Positions 22,841 to 32,365 are shown, counted from the first letter of the stretch. The stretch is 64,000 bases of DNA from an uncultured Curvibacter sp. (GCA_903828535.1 CAIKMN010000011.1:108652-172651); one strand, 5' to 3'. Made by a program: numbers and translations. The notes: generated from the sequence alone by a model not told the origin.

Positions 22841-24342
22841 GCTTTTTTTAAAAACAAAGTGGTTGCCGCCGCCATGGCCCGCTCGGTGGCTGCGCGCCGG
22901 TAATCCCATATTGGGTCGGCTGGCGGCAAGGCCATCACCATGGTGGCGTTGGCTTCAAAGAACAGCAATTCGACTGGTTCACCTTGTTCTTCTTGTCGTG
23001 AGAGGCCGAAGTCGATGCCCGCGTAATCCAAGCCCAACTCGGCTTGAATGGCCTGCAAGGCCGTCCAAACAGTCGTCCCCAAAACGCCTTGAGGATCACT
23101 CAAAAATCGCTGTTCCTCGGCCCGATGTTCGGCCTTTTCTTGCATCGCCGCGCTGAAATAATGCACCTTCCAGTGGTTTGAAATGGCCAGGTGCAAAGGA
23201 TAAAGCGCACCGTCGATCATCATGACCCGATATTTTCGGTAGGCGCCATCAAGTCCCTGCGCGTTCAAATACGCCAGCGTCAACCAACGATCGCCGGGCT
23301 CTTTTTCTAGGTAAGTTTTGAGTTCACTGTATGAATCCAACTTGGCAAAATACTTGCCGGTCTGGAACCCGGGGCGTCGAAGCAACAAGGGAAAAACCAA
23401 GTCACGTTGGGCCTCGGACGCTGCCCACAAAGCGGGGCGAGACCATTCTCGAATTTGTGGAGACCTGACCCCTGGCAATTGGGCCAGTCGTTGTGCGTTG
23501 TTCGCACGGCCTGTGGCCAAAACCGCTTGGATGGAATTGACCCAAGGGGCGGTCGTCAAAGCCTTGACCCGCTCCGTCGCCAACAAGGAGGTGCCCGAGA
23601 CGTCGGCGTCGCCCACCGCGTTAAAAAGCAAATCATGGGACGGCAACTGGCCGTTCCTGGCTTGCAAGGCCGTGTCCAAAAAATCCACCGCCAACGTGGT
23701 CACTTCAAAATGCCGGGGGTCGAGCAACGGCCGCCAAGGCACGTCTCCACCCCGCCCCGCAATCAAAACCAACACGTTGTAAATGCGCTCGGGCTGGGCC
23801 TGCATGGCGACCTGGGCGTGGCCATCGGCGCTAAGCCGAGAAGAAGAAGAAAAATCAAATCTTAAGGCCGGATAGGTGACACAAGGCTGCGCCCCGAAAC
23901 CCAGCTCGCGGTGCTTCAGAACCCTTTCAGATTCTGCTGCATGCCCCTGCTCCAGCAGCACCACGGACAGGCCTTGGTGCGCGGCGGCCAAATCTGGCTC
24001 GGCAGCCAAGGCCAATTCATAGTGACTTTGGGCGCCCGACAAATCGCCTGCATGCAAAAGCAAATGGCCCCAATGCAAATGCGCCAAGCCCCGTGCCGGG
24101 GCGACACGGGTCGCCTCGGCGTAGGCGGTCTTGGCGGCGCTCGTGTGGCCAGATTCGTAAGCCAAAATACCCAAATTCACCAAAACTTCATGGTTTTCAG
24201 GGTGGTCCTTTAGCAAACTCAAATACATCGCCTGGGCGGGTCCGTATTGGCGCTGAAGCGCCAAAGCTTGCGCTTCCTCAAAAACCGACGCGAAGTCGGC
24301 TTTTGTCGGGCTGGTGTGAGGAAAATGAGCCATTTTTGACAT
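22825..24342 (-). CDS. TPR protein with ATP-grasp-like C-terminal domain
   Basis: No characterised family was recognised. The 505-residue protein begins with about four TPRs (residues 10-150; [20 protein letters not shown] and [20 protein letters not shown]). From about residue 190 it resembles a RimK/glutathione-synthetase-like fold. It has a nucleotide-site-like stretch [32 protein letters not shown], and a Mg-binding-type pair Asp in YAGIDFG and Glu/Asn in [12 protein letters not shown]. It might ligate a peptide or amino acid. The start is taken at ATG 24342; MAHF at 24333 is also possible. The gene is divergent from icd. Confidence 0.65.
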   Translation of the reverse strand: MSKMAHFPHTSPTKADFASVFEEAQALALQRQYGPAQAMYLSLLKDHPENHEVLVNLGILAYESGHTSAAKTAYAEATRVAPARGLAHLHWGHLLLHAGDLSGAQSHYELALAAEPDLAAAHQGLSVVLLEQGHAAESERVLKHRELGFGAQPCVTYPALRFDFSSSSRLSADGHAQVAMQAQPERIYNVLVLIAGRGGDVPWRPLLDPRHFEVTTLAVDFLDTALQARNGQLPSHDLLFNAVGDADVSGTSLLATERVKALTTAPWVNSIQAVLATGRANNAQRLAQLPGVRSPQIREWSRPALWAASEAQRDLVFPLLLRRPGFQTGKYFAKLDSYSELKTYLEKEPGDRWLTLAYLNAQGLDGAYRKYRVMMIDGALYPLHLAISNHWKVHYFSAAMQEKAEHRAEEQRFLSDPQGVLGTTVWTALQAIQAELGLDYAGIDFGLSRQEEQGEPVELLFFEANATMVMALPPADPIWDYRRAATERAMAAATTLFLKKAQAPR

Positions 24343-24419
24343 TATTATCTTGGCTTGATGCCCTGCACCCGCACCAGGCAAGATTACCCATCGTTGAAAT
24401 ACCCGGAGATTCAAGCGCC

Positions 24420-26669
24420 ATGAGCACTTCCACCGCTTCCTCAAAGCCCACCATCATTTACACGCTGACCGACGAAGCGCCCTTGCTGGCCACCAGCTCT
24501 TTCCTGCCCATCATCCGCAGCTTCACCGACTCGGCGGGTGTTGAAGTCACCACCAGCGACATTTCAGTGGCGGCCCGTGTGCTGGGCGAGTTCCGCGAAT
24601 TCCTTCCTGAAGAACAACGCGTCCCCGACAACCTCGCCGAATTGGGCCGCTTGACCCTGTTGCCCCAAACGAACATCATCAAGTTGCCCAACATCAGTGC
24701 GTCGCAAAACCAATTGGTCAGCGCCATTCGCGAGCTGCAGTCCAAAGGCTACAAGCTGCCCGATTTCCCTGAGAATCCACAAACCGACGAAGAAAAAGCC
24801 ATTCGCCTGCGCTACAACAAGTGCCTGGGTTCGGCGGTGAACCCCGTCTTGCGTGAAGGCAACTCAGACCGCCGCGCCCCTAAAGCGGTGAAGGAATACG
24901 CCCGCAAGAACCCCCACAGCATGGCCGATTGGAGCCAAGCATCGCGCAGCCACGTGTCCCACATGCACGCCGGCGATTTTTATCATGGCGAAAAGTCCAT
25001 GACCCTGGACCGTCCCCGCGAAGTGAAGATGGAGCTGATCACCAAGAGCGGCAAAGCCATCATCTTGAAACCCAAGGTCTCGCTGCTCGACCGCGAAGTG
25101 ATCGACAGCATGTTCATGAGCAAGAAGGCCCTGCTTGAATTCTACGAAAAAGAAATTGAAGACGCCCATGCCACTGGTGTGATGTTCTCTTTGCACGTGA
25201 AGGCCACCATGATGAAGGTTTCGCACCCCATCGTGTTCGGTCATTGCGTGAAAATCTTCTACAAAGACGCGTTTGAAAAACACGCCAAACTGTTTGAAGA
25301 ACTCGGCGTCAACGTCAACAACGGCATGGCCAATTTGTACGACAAGATTGCCACCTTGCCCCAATCCAAACAAGAAGAAATCAAGCGTGACTTGCACGCC
25401 TGCCATGAAGGTCGCCCTGAATTGGCGATGGTTGATTCAGCCAAGGGCATCACCAATTTCCATTCGCCCAACGATGTGATCGTCGACGCTTCGATGCCCG
25501 CCATGATCCGCAACGGCGGCAAAATGTGGGGAGCCGATGGCCGACTGAAGGACGTCAAGGCGGTCATGCCTGAATCGACCTTTGCGCGCATTTATCAAGA
25601 AATGATCAACTTCTGCAAGTGGCATGGTGCGTTCGATCCCAAGACCATGGGCACGGTTCCCAACGTCGGCTTGATGGCCCAACAGGCCGAAGAATACGGC
25701 TCGCACGACAAGACTTTTGAGGTGCCTGAAGACGGTGTCGCCAACATCACCGACTTGGCCACCGGCGAGGTCTTGTTGAGTCAAAACGTCGAAGCCGGTG
25801 ACATTTGGCGCATGTGCCAAGTCAAGGACGCGGCCATCCGTGATTGGGTCAAATTGGCTGTGACGCGTGCCCGCAATTCAGGCATGCCCGTGGTCTTCTG
25901 GCTGGATCAGTTCCGCCCTCATGAAGCCCAATTGATCACCAAGGTCAAGATGTACTTGCACGAGCACAACACCGCGGGTTTGGACATTCAAATCATGAGC
26001 CAAGTGCGCGCCATGCGCTACACCTTGGAACGCGTGGTGCGTGGCCTCGACACCATCAGCGCCACCGGCAACATCCTGCGCGACTACTTGACAGATTTGT
26101 TTCCCATCATGGAACTCGGCACCTCGGCCAAAATGTTGTCCATCGTCCCCTTGATGGCCGGCGGCGGCATGTACGAAACCGGTGCGGGCGGTTCGGCGCC
26201 CAAGCACGTTCAGCAACTGGTTGAGGAAAACCACTTGCGTTGGGATTCTCTGGGTGAGTTTTTGGCCTTGGCTGTTAGCTTGGAAGACCTGGGCATCAAG
26301 AACAACAACTCGCGCGCCAAATTGCTGGCGAAAACCTTGGACGCCGCCACCGGCAAACTGCTCGATAACAACAAAAACCCCTCGCCCAAGACGGGCCAGT
26401 TGGACAACCGCGGCAGCCAGTTCTATTTGGCGATGTATTGGGCGCAGGCCTTGGCAGAACAAACAGAAGACGCGGAATTGGCTGCTAAATTTTCACCCTT
26501 GGCCAAGGCCTTGACCGACGGCGAAAAAACCATTGTGGCTGAATTGGCGGCCGTACAAAGCCATGCGGTTGACATTGGGGGTTACTACAAACCCGACGCC
26601 GCCAAGCTGGACCAAGTCATGCGCCCCAGCAAGACCTTGAACGCCATTTTGGCCAATTTCAAGGCTTGA
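24420..26669 (+). CDS. icd: NADP-dependent isocitrate dehydrogenase, monomeric type
   Basis: It oxidises isocitrate to 2-oxoglutarate in the TCA cycle. The 749-residue product is the large monomeric IDH (about 740 residues), not the 45-kDa dimeric enzyme. Evidence includes the N-terminal [20 protein letters not shown], the [11 protein letters not shown] substrate segment, [16 protein letters not shown] and the C-terminal [20 protein letters not shown] 24420 matches the family N-terminus; the frame extends upstream across the divergent promoter without similarity. The gene stands alone and tRNA-Thr follows 46 bases later. Confidence 0.96.
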   Translation: MSTSTASSKPTIIYTLTDEAPLLATSSFLPIIRSFTDSAGVEVTTSDISVAARVLGEFREFLPEEQRVPDNLAELGRLTLLPQTNIIKLPNISASQNQLVSAIRELQSKGYKLPDFPENPQTDEEKAIRLRYNKCLGSAVNPVLREGNSDRRAPKAVKEYARKNPHSMADWSQASRSHVSHMHAGDFYHGEKSMTLDRPREVKMELITKSGKAIILKPKVSLLDREVIDSMFMSKKALLEFYEKEIEDAHATGVMFSLHVKATMMKVSHPIVFGHCVKIFYKDAFEKHAKLFEELGVNVNNGMANLYDKIATLPQSKQEEIKRDLHACHEGRPELAMVDSAKGITNFHSPNDVIVDASMPAMIRNGGKMWGADGRLKDVKAVMPESTFARIYQEMINFCKWHGAFDPKTMGTVPNVGLMAQQAEEYGSHDKTFEVPEDGVANITDLATGEVLLSQNVEAGDIWRMCQVKDAAIRDWVKLAVTRARNSGMPVVFWLDQFRPHEAQLITKVKMYLHEHNTAGLDIQIMSQVRAMRYTLERVVRGLDTISATGNILRDYLTDLFPIMELGTSAKMLSIVPLMAGGGMYETGAGGSAPKHVQQLVEENHLRWDSLGEFLALAVSLEDLGIKNNNSRAKLLAKTLDAATGKLLDNNKNPSPKTGQLDNRGSQFYLAMYWAQALAEQTEDAELAAKFSPLAKALTDGEKTIVAELAAVQSHAVDIGGYYKPDAAKLDQVMRPSKTLNAILANFKA

Positions 26670-26698
26670 GACTGGCCCAAAACACCGCGCCGAGTCGA

Positions 26699-26704
26699 TA
26701 TAAT
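26699..26704 (+). promoter_or_regulatory. -10 box of the tRNA-Thr promoter
   Basis: A perfect TATAAT lies 11 bases before the tRNA 5' end, followed by a GC-rich CGCTCGGC stretch of the kind seen at stringently controlled promoters. No clear -35 is visible (TGGCCC at 19 bp). Confidence 0.5.
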
Positions 26705-26715
26705 TTCCGCTCGGC

Positions 26716-26791
26716 GCCGGTGTAGCTCAGTTGGTAGAGCAACGCACTCGTAACGCGTAGGTCAGCAGTTCGATTCCGCTCACCGGCACCA
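26716..26791 (+). tRNA. tRNA-Thr (anticodon CGT)
   Basis: This is a 76-base cloverleaf with encoded CCA. The acceptor GCCGGTG pairs perfectly with CACCGGC, and the D-stem is GCTC/GAGC. The anticodon loop CTCGTAA reads ACG codons, and the T-loop is TTCGATT. Two A-C oppositions appear, one at the base of the anticodon loop (positions 31-39) and one in the T-stem (52-62). The gene lies at the left edge of the photosynthesis cluster. Confidence 0.95.
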
Positions 26792-26801
26792 ACTTCCTCA
26801 T

Positions 26802-27746
26802 TCAACCCCCTGATTTAACGATTGGCACAGCGCCCTTTTCGATTAATCTGTTGGCCACCTCTGCGCCAAATTGGCTGGCCTGCGACAACAAGTCGGGGGC
26901 GCTCAAATCAAAAATTCGCTTGGCTTCGGCCTTGATCAACTCGCTGCCGTTTAACAGCGGGTCTCCCCAAGAGGCGCTGAGGTGAAGGGTATTTTCCCCC
27001 CATAGCGCATGCGCGGCCAAGGGCATGGAACAACTGCCGCCCATCGTCCTGCTCACCCCGCGTTCGGCGTAGACCTCAAGGGCCGTTTTGACGTCATTTA
27101 ATGGTGTCAAAGCCCCCAACAAATCGCGCCGACTTGAACATATCTCGATCCCAATGGCGCCTTGTCCAGCCGCTGGAATCATCTCCGTTAAGGAAAAGGT
27201 TTTGCGAATACGGTCACTCAAGCCCAATCTTTTAAGACCGGCGCTGGCCAAGACAATCCCTGCATAGTGTCCCGAATCCAGTTTTTTTAGCCGAGTATCC
27301 AAATTACCCCGCAAAGGTTCTGTGCGCAAATCGGGGCGCATCGCGGCCAGCAGAACGGTTCTTCTCAAGCTGGAGGTCCCCACCACGGCCCCCTTGGGTA
27401 GCGCCTCCAAGCTTTCGTATTGAGTCGACACCCAGGCATCCCTAGGGTCCTCTCTTTCCAAAATGCAGGCCAACTCAAAGCCTTCCGGCAGTTCCATCGG
27501 CACGTCTTTCATCGAGTGAACCGCCAAATGCGCCTCCCCCTTGGCCATGGCCACCTCAAGCTCTTTGATGAAAAGTCCCTTGCCCCCTATCTGGCTGAGG
27601 GGTTGATTCAAAATTTGATCACCCTGGGTGGTCATGCCCAACAAGGTGATGCCCAACCCCTGCTGTTCGAGACGCTGTTTGACATGGTGGGCTTGCCAGA
27701 GTGCCAGTCGGCTTTCTCGGGTTGCGATGATGAGTGAAGCGTTCAT
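26802..27746 (-). CDS. hemC: Hydroxymethylbilane synthase (porphobilinogen deaminase)
   Basis: It polymerises four porphobilinogens to hydroxymethylbilane, the common tetrapyrrole precursor for haem and bacteriochlorophyll. The 314-residue product shows the N-terminal IIATRESRLALWQA, TQGD, the IGGKGLFIKELE and HSMKDVP motifs, and the dipyrromethane-binding cysteine in GGSCSMPLAAHA near residue 240. It is the last gene of the minus-strand unit DUF3422-hemF-hemC beside the photosynthesis cluster, which suits a need for high tetrapyrrole flux. It lies 38 bases after hemF. Confidence 0.96.
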   Translation of the reverse strand: MNASLIIATRESRLALWQAHHVKQRLEQQGLGITLLGMTTQGDQILNQPLSQIGGKGLFIKELEVAMAKGEAHLAVHSMKDVPMELPEGFELACILEREDPRDAWVSTQYESLEALPKGAVVGTSSLRRTVLLAAMRPDLRTEPLRGNLDTRLKKLDSGHYAGIVLASAGLKRLGLSDRIRKTFSLTEMIPAAGQGAIGIEICSSRRDLLGALTPLNDVKTALEVYAERGVSRTMGGSCSMPLAAHALWGENTLHLSASWGDPLLNGSELIKAEAKRIFDLSAPDLLSQASQFGAEVANRLIEKGAVPIVKSGG

Positions 27747-27784
27747 GGGTAAGTTAGAACCTTAAGCAAAAATTTAAAACCGGA

Positions 27785-28702
27785 TCAGTTCTCTTCAATC
27801 CAGTTACGGCGAATCAGAAATTTATCCATCAACTCTTGTTCAGGGGATCCGGGTTCGGGTGTTTGCTGATAAGACCAGCTCACCAAGGGGGGCATGGACA
27901 GCAGAATCGATTCGGTGCGCCCGCCAGACTGCAAGCCAAAGTGAGTGCCGCGGTCCCAAACCAAATTGAACTCCACATAACGGCCGCGACGAACCAGTTG
28001 GTGGTTTCTTTGATGTTCTGTGTAAGGCGTCGCCAAGCGCCTTTTGACGATGGGTAGATAAGCGGGCAAGAAAGCATTGCCAACACTTTTAAGCATGGCG
28101 AAACAGGACTCTGTGCCCAACTCAGAGAAGTCATCAAAAAAAATACCGCCAATGCCTCGCTGTTCTTGACGGTGCTTCAAACAAAAGTAATCATCACAAC
28201 CCGCTTTGAAACGGGGGTAAAGGGCCTTGCCAAACGGGGCCAAAGCGGCCTTGCAGGTTTGATGAAAATGCAAGGCGTCTTCTTCAAATCCGTAAAAAGG
28301 CGTGAGGTCCATGCCGCCGCCAAACCAGGCCACCTGCTCGCCTTTTGACGACACCACCAACATCATGCGCACATTCATGTGAACGGTGGGCACATAGGGA
28401 TTGCGGGGATGGAAAACCAAAGATACGCCCATGGCCTCAAATGGCGCCCCTTTCAAATCAGGACGGGTTTGCGTTGCAGAGGGCGGTAATTGAGCACCGT
28501 TAACGTGCGAAAACCCACAGCCGGCGCGCTCAAAAATGCCGCCGTTTTCCAAGATCATCGTGAGGCCTTGTCCTTGCAACGCTTCGCCAGGGTTTTTATG
28601 CCAAGGGTCTGCGTGAAACGCCTGACCATCCAGGGCACCAATCGCTTGGGTGATGTTCGTCTGCAAACCGACCAAATAGTCAAGAACCAAAGAAGGGGCC
28701 AC
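27785..28702 (-). CDS. hemF: Oxygen-dependent coproporphyrinogen III oxidase
   Basis: HemF uses O2 to convert coproporphyrinogen III to protoporphyrinogen IX. The 305-residue protein includes the family signatures [34 protein letters not shown] and the C-terminal [28 protein letters not shown]. The length equals that of E. coli HemF (299). The presence of this aerobic enzyme, with AcsF in the same cluster, fits O2-dependent pigment synthesis. Only 3 bases separate it from the upstream DUF3422 gene, so they share a transcript. Confidence 0.96.
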   Translation of the reverse strand: MAPSLVLDYLVGLQTNITQAIGALDGQAFHADPWHKNPGEALQGQGLTMILENGGIFERAGCGFSHVNGAQLPPSATQTRPDLKGAPFEAMGVSLVFHPRNPYVPTVHMNVRMMLVVSSKGEQVAWFGGGMDLTPFYGFEEDALHFHQTCKAALAPFGKALYPRFKAGCDDYFCLKHRQEQRGIGGIFFDDFSELGTESCFAMLKSVGNAFLPAYLPIVKRRLATPYTEHQRNHQLVRRGRYVEFNLVWDRGTHFGLQSGGRTESILLSMPPLVSWSYQQTPEPGSPEQELMDKFLIRRNWIEEN

Positions 28703-28705
28703 GGC

Positions 28706-30034
28706 TTAAACCTCTTTCAAATTTTCGTGAATCTTTTGAATCATTCGCCAACAAAAGAACAACACAACGGGCGTGCTGAACCCCGCCAACATTTCTGGAT
28801 AGACCTTGACACCCGAGACCTGTAGCGCTTTGCCGAGGTACAGAATCAGACTCACCACGTAATAAGAAATGGCGGCAATCGACAAGCCTTCCACGGTGGA
28901 CTGCAATCTCAGTTGCAAGGCTTGGCCTTTGGTGAGTCTCTCCAATAAGGCTTGGTTTTGCGCCTCAGTGGCAATGTCCACGCGGGTTCGCAGCAAAGCA
29001 CTGGCTCGGGCAATCCGCTCTGCCAAGGCCCCCAATCGATCCGAGGTGGCGTTCACTGTGGCCAGTGCGGGGGCCAGGCGGCGCTGCATGAATTCACCCA
29101 CCGTTTGCATGCCCGACAATGGCTGCTCGCGCATTTCGGTGATGCGCTCACGCACAATGGCGTCGTAAGCGCGGGCCGCGGAGAAGCGGTAACTGTGCTC
29201 GGCCGTGGTGCTTTCCACTTGTGCCGCCAACACCGCGAGGTCGGTCAGCAAAATGTCATCGCTGTCGATTTTTTTCTCCAACCGGTTGGTGATGTCGACC
29301 AATTTCAATTCGGTTTGAGTCAGTTTGCTCGCCAACTTTTTGGCGACGGGCAAACTCATCAGCGACATGATTCGGTAGGTCTCCAACTCCAACAGCCGCT
29401 GCGCAATCCGGCCCGATCGATTTTCAGAGGTATCCGCAGAAGCCAGCACCAAGATGCGCTCAAAACCATCCGGGCCAATGCGCAAGCTGGTCATCAGGTG
29501 CGAGTGCGACAGGTGGTTGGACGTGCGCCCCATCTTGGCCCCAATCAGGGTGCCCTCCCCCAACCATTGACGGCCTTTCCAAAAGGCATCGGGGTCTTCG
29601 ATGCCCTCGTTCAGCATGGCCAAATGAATGGCGGTGATGGTTTTTCCAGGAATGCGACTCAGCCAATCAGGCCCTGTGGCCACCTGCGACGCCAGTTCTG
29701 GCAGCAGACTGCCCCAACCCGCATGCAAGGGCAAAGGCTGAACAATGGTGTAGCGAGAAAACTCCGTGTGGCGTTCCCAAATCACCTTGTAGCCACCGCA
29801 ATTTAATTGCAAAAAGCTGCCTTGCATCGACTCCAAAGCCAAGTCTTCTTGACCGGGCAACGCTTGAAGATGGGCCCACTCGTCTGATTTGGAGACGCCG
29901 GCATTCAGCACCGCGACATAAACAATCAGGGCCGGTAATTTGAAGGTGGCCGAAGGGCGGGTGTGAATTTCATTGTGCAAGCCCTCACGCTGAGCATCGT
30001 TGGCAGGCAAGTAGGCAGGCGTTGTCTCTTTCAT
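28706..30034 (-). CDS. DUF3422 family membrane-anchored protein
   Basis: Function is unknown. The 442-residue product starts with a conserved HNEIHTRPSATFKLPA segment characteristic of DUF3422. It has a long predicted helical middle (about 250-380: LVDITNRLEKKIDSDDILLT and ESTTAEHSYRF) and ends with two hydrophobic helices (IAAISYYVVSLILYLGKAL and MLAGFSTPVVLFFCWRM). I expect a cytoplasmic domain tethered to the inner membrane. It heads the hemF-hemC unit and starts 121 bases from the divergent crtE, so the PpsR-type boxes between them could affect both directions. Confidence 0.8.
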   Translation of the reverse strand: MKETTPAYLPANDAQREGLHNEIHTRPSATFKLPALIVYVAVLNAGVSKSDEWAHLQALPGQEDLALESMQGSFLQLNCGGYKVIWERHTEFSRYTIVQPLPLHAGWGSLLPELASQVATGPDWLSRIPGKTITAIHLAMLNEGIEDPDAFWKGRQWLGEGTLIGAKMGRTSNHLSHSHLMTSLRIGPDGFERILVLASADTSENRSGRIAQRLLELETYRIMSLMSLPVAKKLASKLTQTELKLVDITNRLEKKIDSDDILLTDLAVLAAQVESTTAEHSYRFSAARAYDAIVRERITEMREQPLSGMQTVGEFMQRRLAPALATVNATSDRLGALAERIARASALLRTRVDIATEAQNQALLERLTKGQALQLRLQSTVEGLSIAAISYYVVSLILYLGKALQVSGVKVYPEMLAGFSTPVVLFFCWRMIQKIHENLKEV

Positions 30035-30060
30035 TCAGAACCCCCCAAAACACAAACAAG

Positions 30061-30078
30061 CGTCAATTCGGATTGACA
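30061..30078. promoter_or_regulatory. PpsR/CrtJ-type box 1 upstream of crtE (one mismatch)
   Basis: CGTCAATTCGGATTGACA fits TGT-N12-ACA except for the first base, and on the minus strand it reads TGTCA...TGACG. It overlaps the -35 TTGACA of the crtE promoter. Exactly 8 bp separate it from box 2. Confidence 0.65.
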
Positions 30079-30100
30079 TTATCAGTTGTATTGATATATT
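30073..30100 (+). promoter_or_regulatory. crtE sigma-70 promoter
   Basis: TTGACA (30073-30078), a 16-bp spacer and TATATT (30095-30100). Transcription would begin near 30107, leaving a leader of about 48 bases. Box 1 covers the -35, box 2 covers the -10 and box 3 covers the start of the transcript, which is an ideal repressor layout. Confidence 0.7.
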
Positions 30101-30104
30101 TACA
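30087..30104. promoter_or_regulatory. PpsR/CrtJ-type box 2 upstream of crtE
   Basis: TGTATTGATATATTTACA is an exact TGT-N12-ACA, covering the crtE -10. Gaps of exactly 8 bp separate it from box 1 and box 3. Confidence 0.8.
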
Positions 30105-30112
30105 ACCGATTT

Positions 30113-30130
30113 TGTCATCTTTTGTTGACA
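30113..30130. promoter_or_regulatory. PpsR/CrtJ-type box 3 upstream of crtE
   Basis: TGTCATCTTTTGTTGACA is an exact TGT-N12-ACA with extended symmetry TGTCA/TGACA. It lies just downstream of the predicted crtE transcription start. Confidence 0.82.
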
Positions 30131-30154
30131 AACGCCTCAAACAAAGGGGGATGC

Positions 30155-31144
30155 ATGGGCATTCTGTTACGCGCTGAATTGGCATTGAAGTCCCACTTTC
30201 AATTGGCGGCTGGCGTGGGGGCGCCGCCTCAATTACAGGCTGCCATGCAACATGCCGTTTTCACCGGCGGCGCTCGCATCCGGCCACAACTGTGCATCGC
30301 CGTGGCCACCGCCTGTGGCGATGATGCGCCCGAATTAACGAATGCCGCCGCCGTGGCGCTGGAGCTCATGCACTGCGCTTCCTTGGTTCATGACGACATG
30401 CCTGCTTTTGACAACGCGGATTTTCGACGCGGCCAACCGACGGTGCACAAAGCCTTCAGCGAACCACTGGCTTTGCTGTCGGGCGATGGCTTGATCGTCA
30501 TGGCCTACCGGGTTTTGTTGCAGGCCGGTGCCGGGCACGCCACTCGACTACTGGGGTTGATGGACGCCCTGACCCGCGGTGTTGGTTTGCCGGACGGGAT
30601 CGTCGCCGGCCAAGCCTGGGAATGCGAAACCACCGCCGATTTGGCGCAATACCAGCGGGCCAAAACGGGGGCGCTTTTTGTCGCAGCCACTTGTTCCGGC
30701 GCCATCGCCCGTGGGCATGATCCGGCGCCCTGGAAAGGCCTTGGGGCTTTTTTGGGCGAGGCTTATCAAGTGGCCGATGACATTCGAGATGTCTTGGGTG
30801 ATGCGTCCAATTTGGGCAAACCCGCGGGCCAAGATCTGGCCAACGCCCGCCCCAGTTCAGCCCAAGCCCTGGGCTTGGATGGCGCCATTCGGTATTTCGA
30901 TTCCTTGATTGAAAAGGCTGGGCAGTCCATCCCCGATTGCACTTGCCGGGACATGTTGGCGCAACTGGTTTTGCTCGAATCTGAGCGCCTGGTGCCTAAA
31001 TCCATGTGCCAGAGTTACCGAAAAAAGACCCGTCCCGCACGCACCACCTCCCGCACCACCTCCCGCACCACCTCGCGCACCACCTCCCGCACCACCTCGC
31101 GCACCACCTCCCGCAGCCCCAAGTTGGCAACCGTGCCGCGCTGA
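30155..31144 (+). CDS. crtE: Geranylgeranyl diphosphate synthase
   Basis: This prenyltransferase makes GGPP for carotenoids and the bacteriochlorophyll tail. The first Asp-rich motif is DDMPAFDNADFRRGQPTVHK near residue 85, the second is VADDIRDVLGD, and GGARIRP is the substrate lysine/arginine region. The start is ATG 30155 behind AAAGGGGG. The 329-residue product ends with an unusual basic tail of six TTSR repeats (encoded at 31041-31112) after the family's normal end. crtF follows 18 bases later. It is the first gene of the crtEF-bchCXYZ-puf superoperon and is very probably repressed by PpsR through three upstream boxes. Confidence 0.93.
   Translation: MGILLRAELALKSHFQLAAGVGAPPQLQAAMQHAVFTGGARIRPQLCIAVATACGDDAPELTNAAAVALELMHCASLVHDDMPAFDNADFRRGQPTVHKAFSEPLALLSGDGLIVMAYRVLLQAGAGHATRLLGLMDALTRGVGLPDGIVAGQAWECETTADLAQYQRAKTGALFVAATCSGAIARGHDPAPWKGLGAFLGEAYQVADDIRDVLGDASNLGKPAGQDLANARPSSAQALGLDGAIRYFDSLIEKAGQSIPDCTCRDMLAQLVLLESERLVPKSMCQSYRKKTRPARTTSRTTSRTTSRTTSRTTSRTTSRSPKLATVPR
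31041..31112 (+). repeat. 12-bp tandem repeat, 6 copies, in the crtE 3' end
   Basis: Six head-to-tail copies of GCACCACCTCSC (S is C or G), from 31041 to 31112. Each copy encodes Thr-Thr-Ser-Arg in the crtE frame, so copy-number change would lengthen or shorten the tail without breaking the frame. Confidence 0.95.
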
Positions 31145-31162
31145 CCTCGGAAATAGCCCTTT

Positions 31163-32338
31163 ATGACGCACCCTTTGGACCTCGCCACATTGCCCGCGGC
31201 AGGCGGCGCCGTCAGTCGTTGGCGTGACCGCTTGTTGGCGGTGCTCGAGGGCTGGTACGCCAGTCCAACCCTCTACCGCTGGTCCATCGCCAACCCCATC
31301 ACCCGTTGGGTGACCCAACGCAGAACGCAGCAATTGTTTGACCTGATGTCAGGCTTTGTACACACCCAAGTGGTCCTGGGTTGCGTGCGTTTGAACCTTT
31401 TCAAAATGCTGTACCAAGCCCCGGCGAATTTGCAGCAAATCGCTCAGCGCGTTCAGATGCCAGAGCCTGCTTTGCAACGCTTGTTGCTCTCCGCAGTTGC
31501 TCTGAAATTACTGGAGTTCCGGGGAGAGTTTCGCTTTGGCTTAGGCCCGCTGGGTGTTCCGTTGGCCACGCACGATGGCGTCGCGGCCATGATTGAACAC
31601 AACCATTTGCTCTACGAGGACATGAAAGACCCCGTGGGCTTTTTGCACGATGCCTGGCAGGGCGCCATGGCCTCTTACTGGCCTTATGCACACGATGCCA
31701 AGGCCGAGCAACACGCCGCCGCTGAAAAATTCAGCCGCTACTCTGACTTGATGGCCGCCTCACAAGGCTTTGTGGTTCAAGAAATCTTATCGACCTACGC
31801 CTTTGAACAACACCAATCGGTATTGGATGTGGGTTCAGGCAAAGGCCGCTTTGCTTGTGATTTGGCAGCCCACGCCCCCCACCTCAAGATCCAACTCTTT
31901 GATTTGCCGCCCGTCTTGTCTTTGGCCCAAGGCAACGTCTCTCAACGAGGTATGCAAGAGAGAATTTCTCTCAAACCAGGCAGTTTTTTGCACGATGAAT
32001 TGCCCGCTGGCGCTGATTTGATCACCTTGGTTAGGGTTGCTCACGACCATCCGGATGACGTGGTGAAGCAACTGCTTCAAAAAATTTACAACGCCCTGCA
32101 GCAAGGCGGCACTTTCTTGTTGGCCGAGCCCATGGCCCAAAGCTTATCCCCCGGCTCCGCTGCCGGCGCCCAAGCCGATGCCTATTTCCACTTCTATTTA
32201 CTGGCCATGGGCGCCGGACGTCTTCGGTCGCCAGAGGAGCTCATGCAGATGATGCAAGCGGTTGGTTTTAAGCAAATTCAAAGACTTTCAAACGCCATGC
32301 CCATCCATGCCAAGCTGGTTTTGGGTCGAAAAGTCTAA
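31163..32338 (+). CDS. crtF: Demethylspheroidene O-methyltransferase
   Basis: CrtF methylates the tertiary hydroxyl of demethylspheroidene or hydroxyneurosporene. The 391 residues comprise an N-terminal dimerisation region (LMSGFVHTQVVLGCVRLNLF) and a class I SAM methyltransferase with motif I VLDVGSGKGRFACDLA near residue 220 and LVRVAHDHPDD as the catalytic region. It follows crtE in the same operon and precedes bchC. With crtC, crtD and crtA in this window it completes the spheroidene route. Confidence 0.93.
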   Translation: MTHPLDLATLPAAGGAVSRWRDRLLAVLEGWYASPTLYRWSIANPITRWVTQRRTQQLFDLMSGFVHTQVVLGCVRLNLFKMLYQAPANLQQIAQRVQMPEPALQRLLLSAVALKLLEFRGEFRFGLGPLGVPLATHDGVAAMIEHNHLLYEDMKDPVGFLHDAWQGAMASYWPYAHDAKAEQHAAAEKFSRYSDLMAASQGFVVQEILSTYAFEQHQSVLDVGSGKGRFACDLAAHAPHLKIQLFDLPPVLSLAQGNVSQRGMQERISLKPGSFLHDELPAGADLITLVRVAHDHPDDVVKQLLQKIYNALQQGGTFLLAEPMAQSLSPGSAAGAQADAYFHFYLLAMGAGRLRSPEELMQMMQAVGFKQIQRLSNAMPIHAKLVLGRKV

Positions 32339-32365
32339 GTGTTTCTACTAGGTATTGAATAATTA

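Noticed and set aside
24093..24419. N-terminal extension of icd
   Set aside because: The frame is open but the segment lies over the divergent gene and promoter and does not match monomeric IDH, whose N-terminus starts at 24420.
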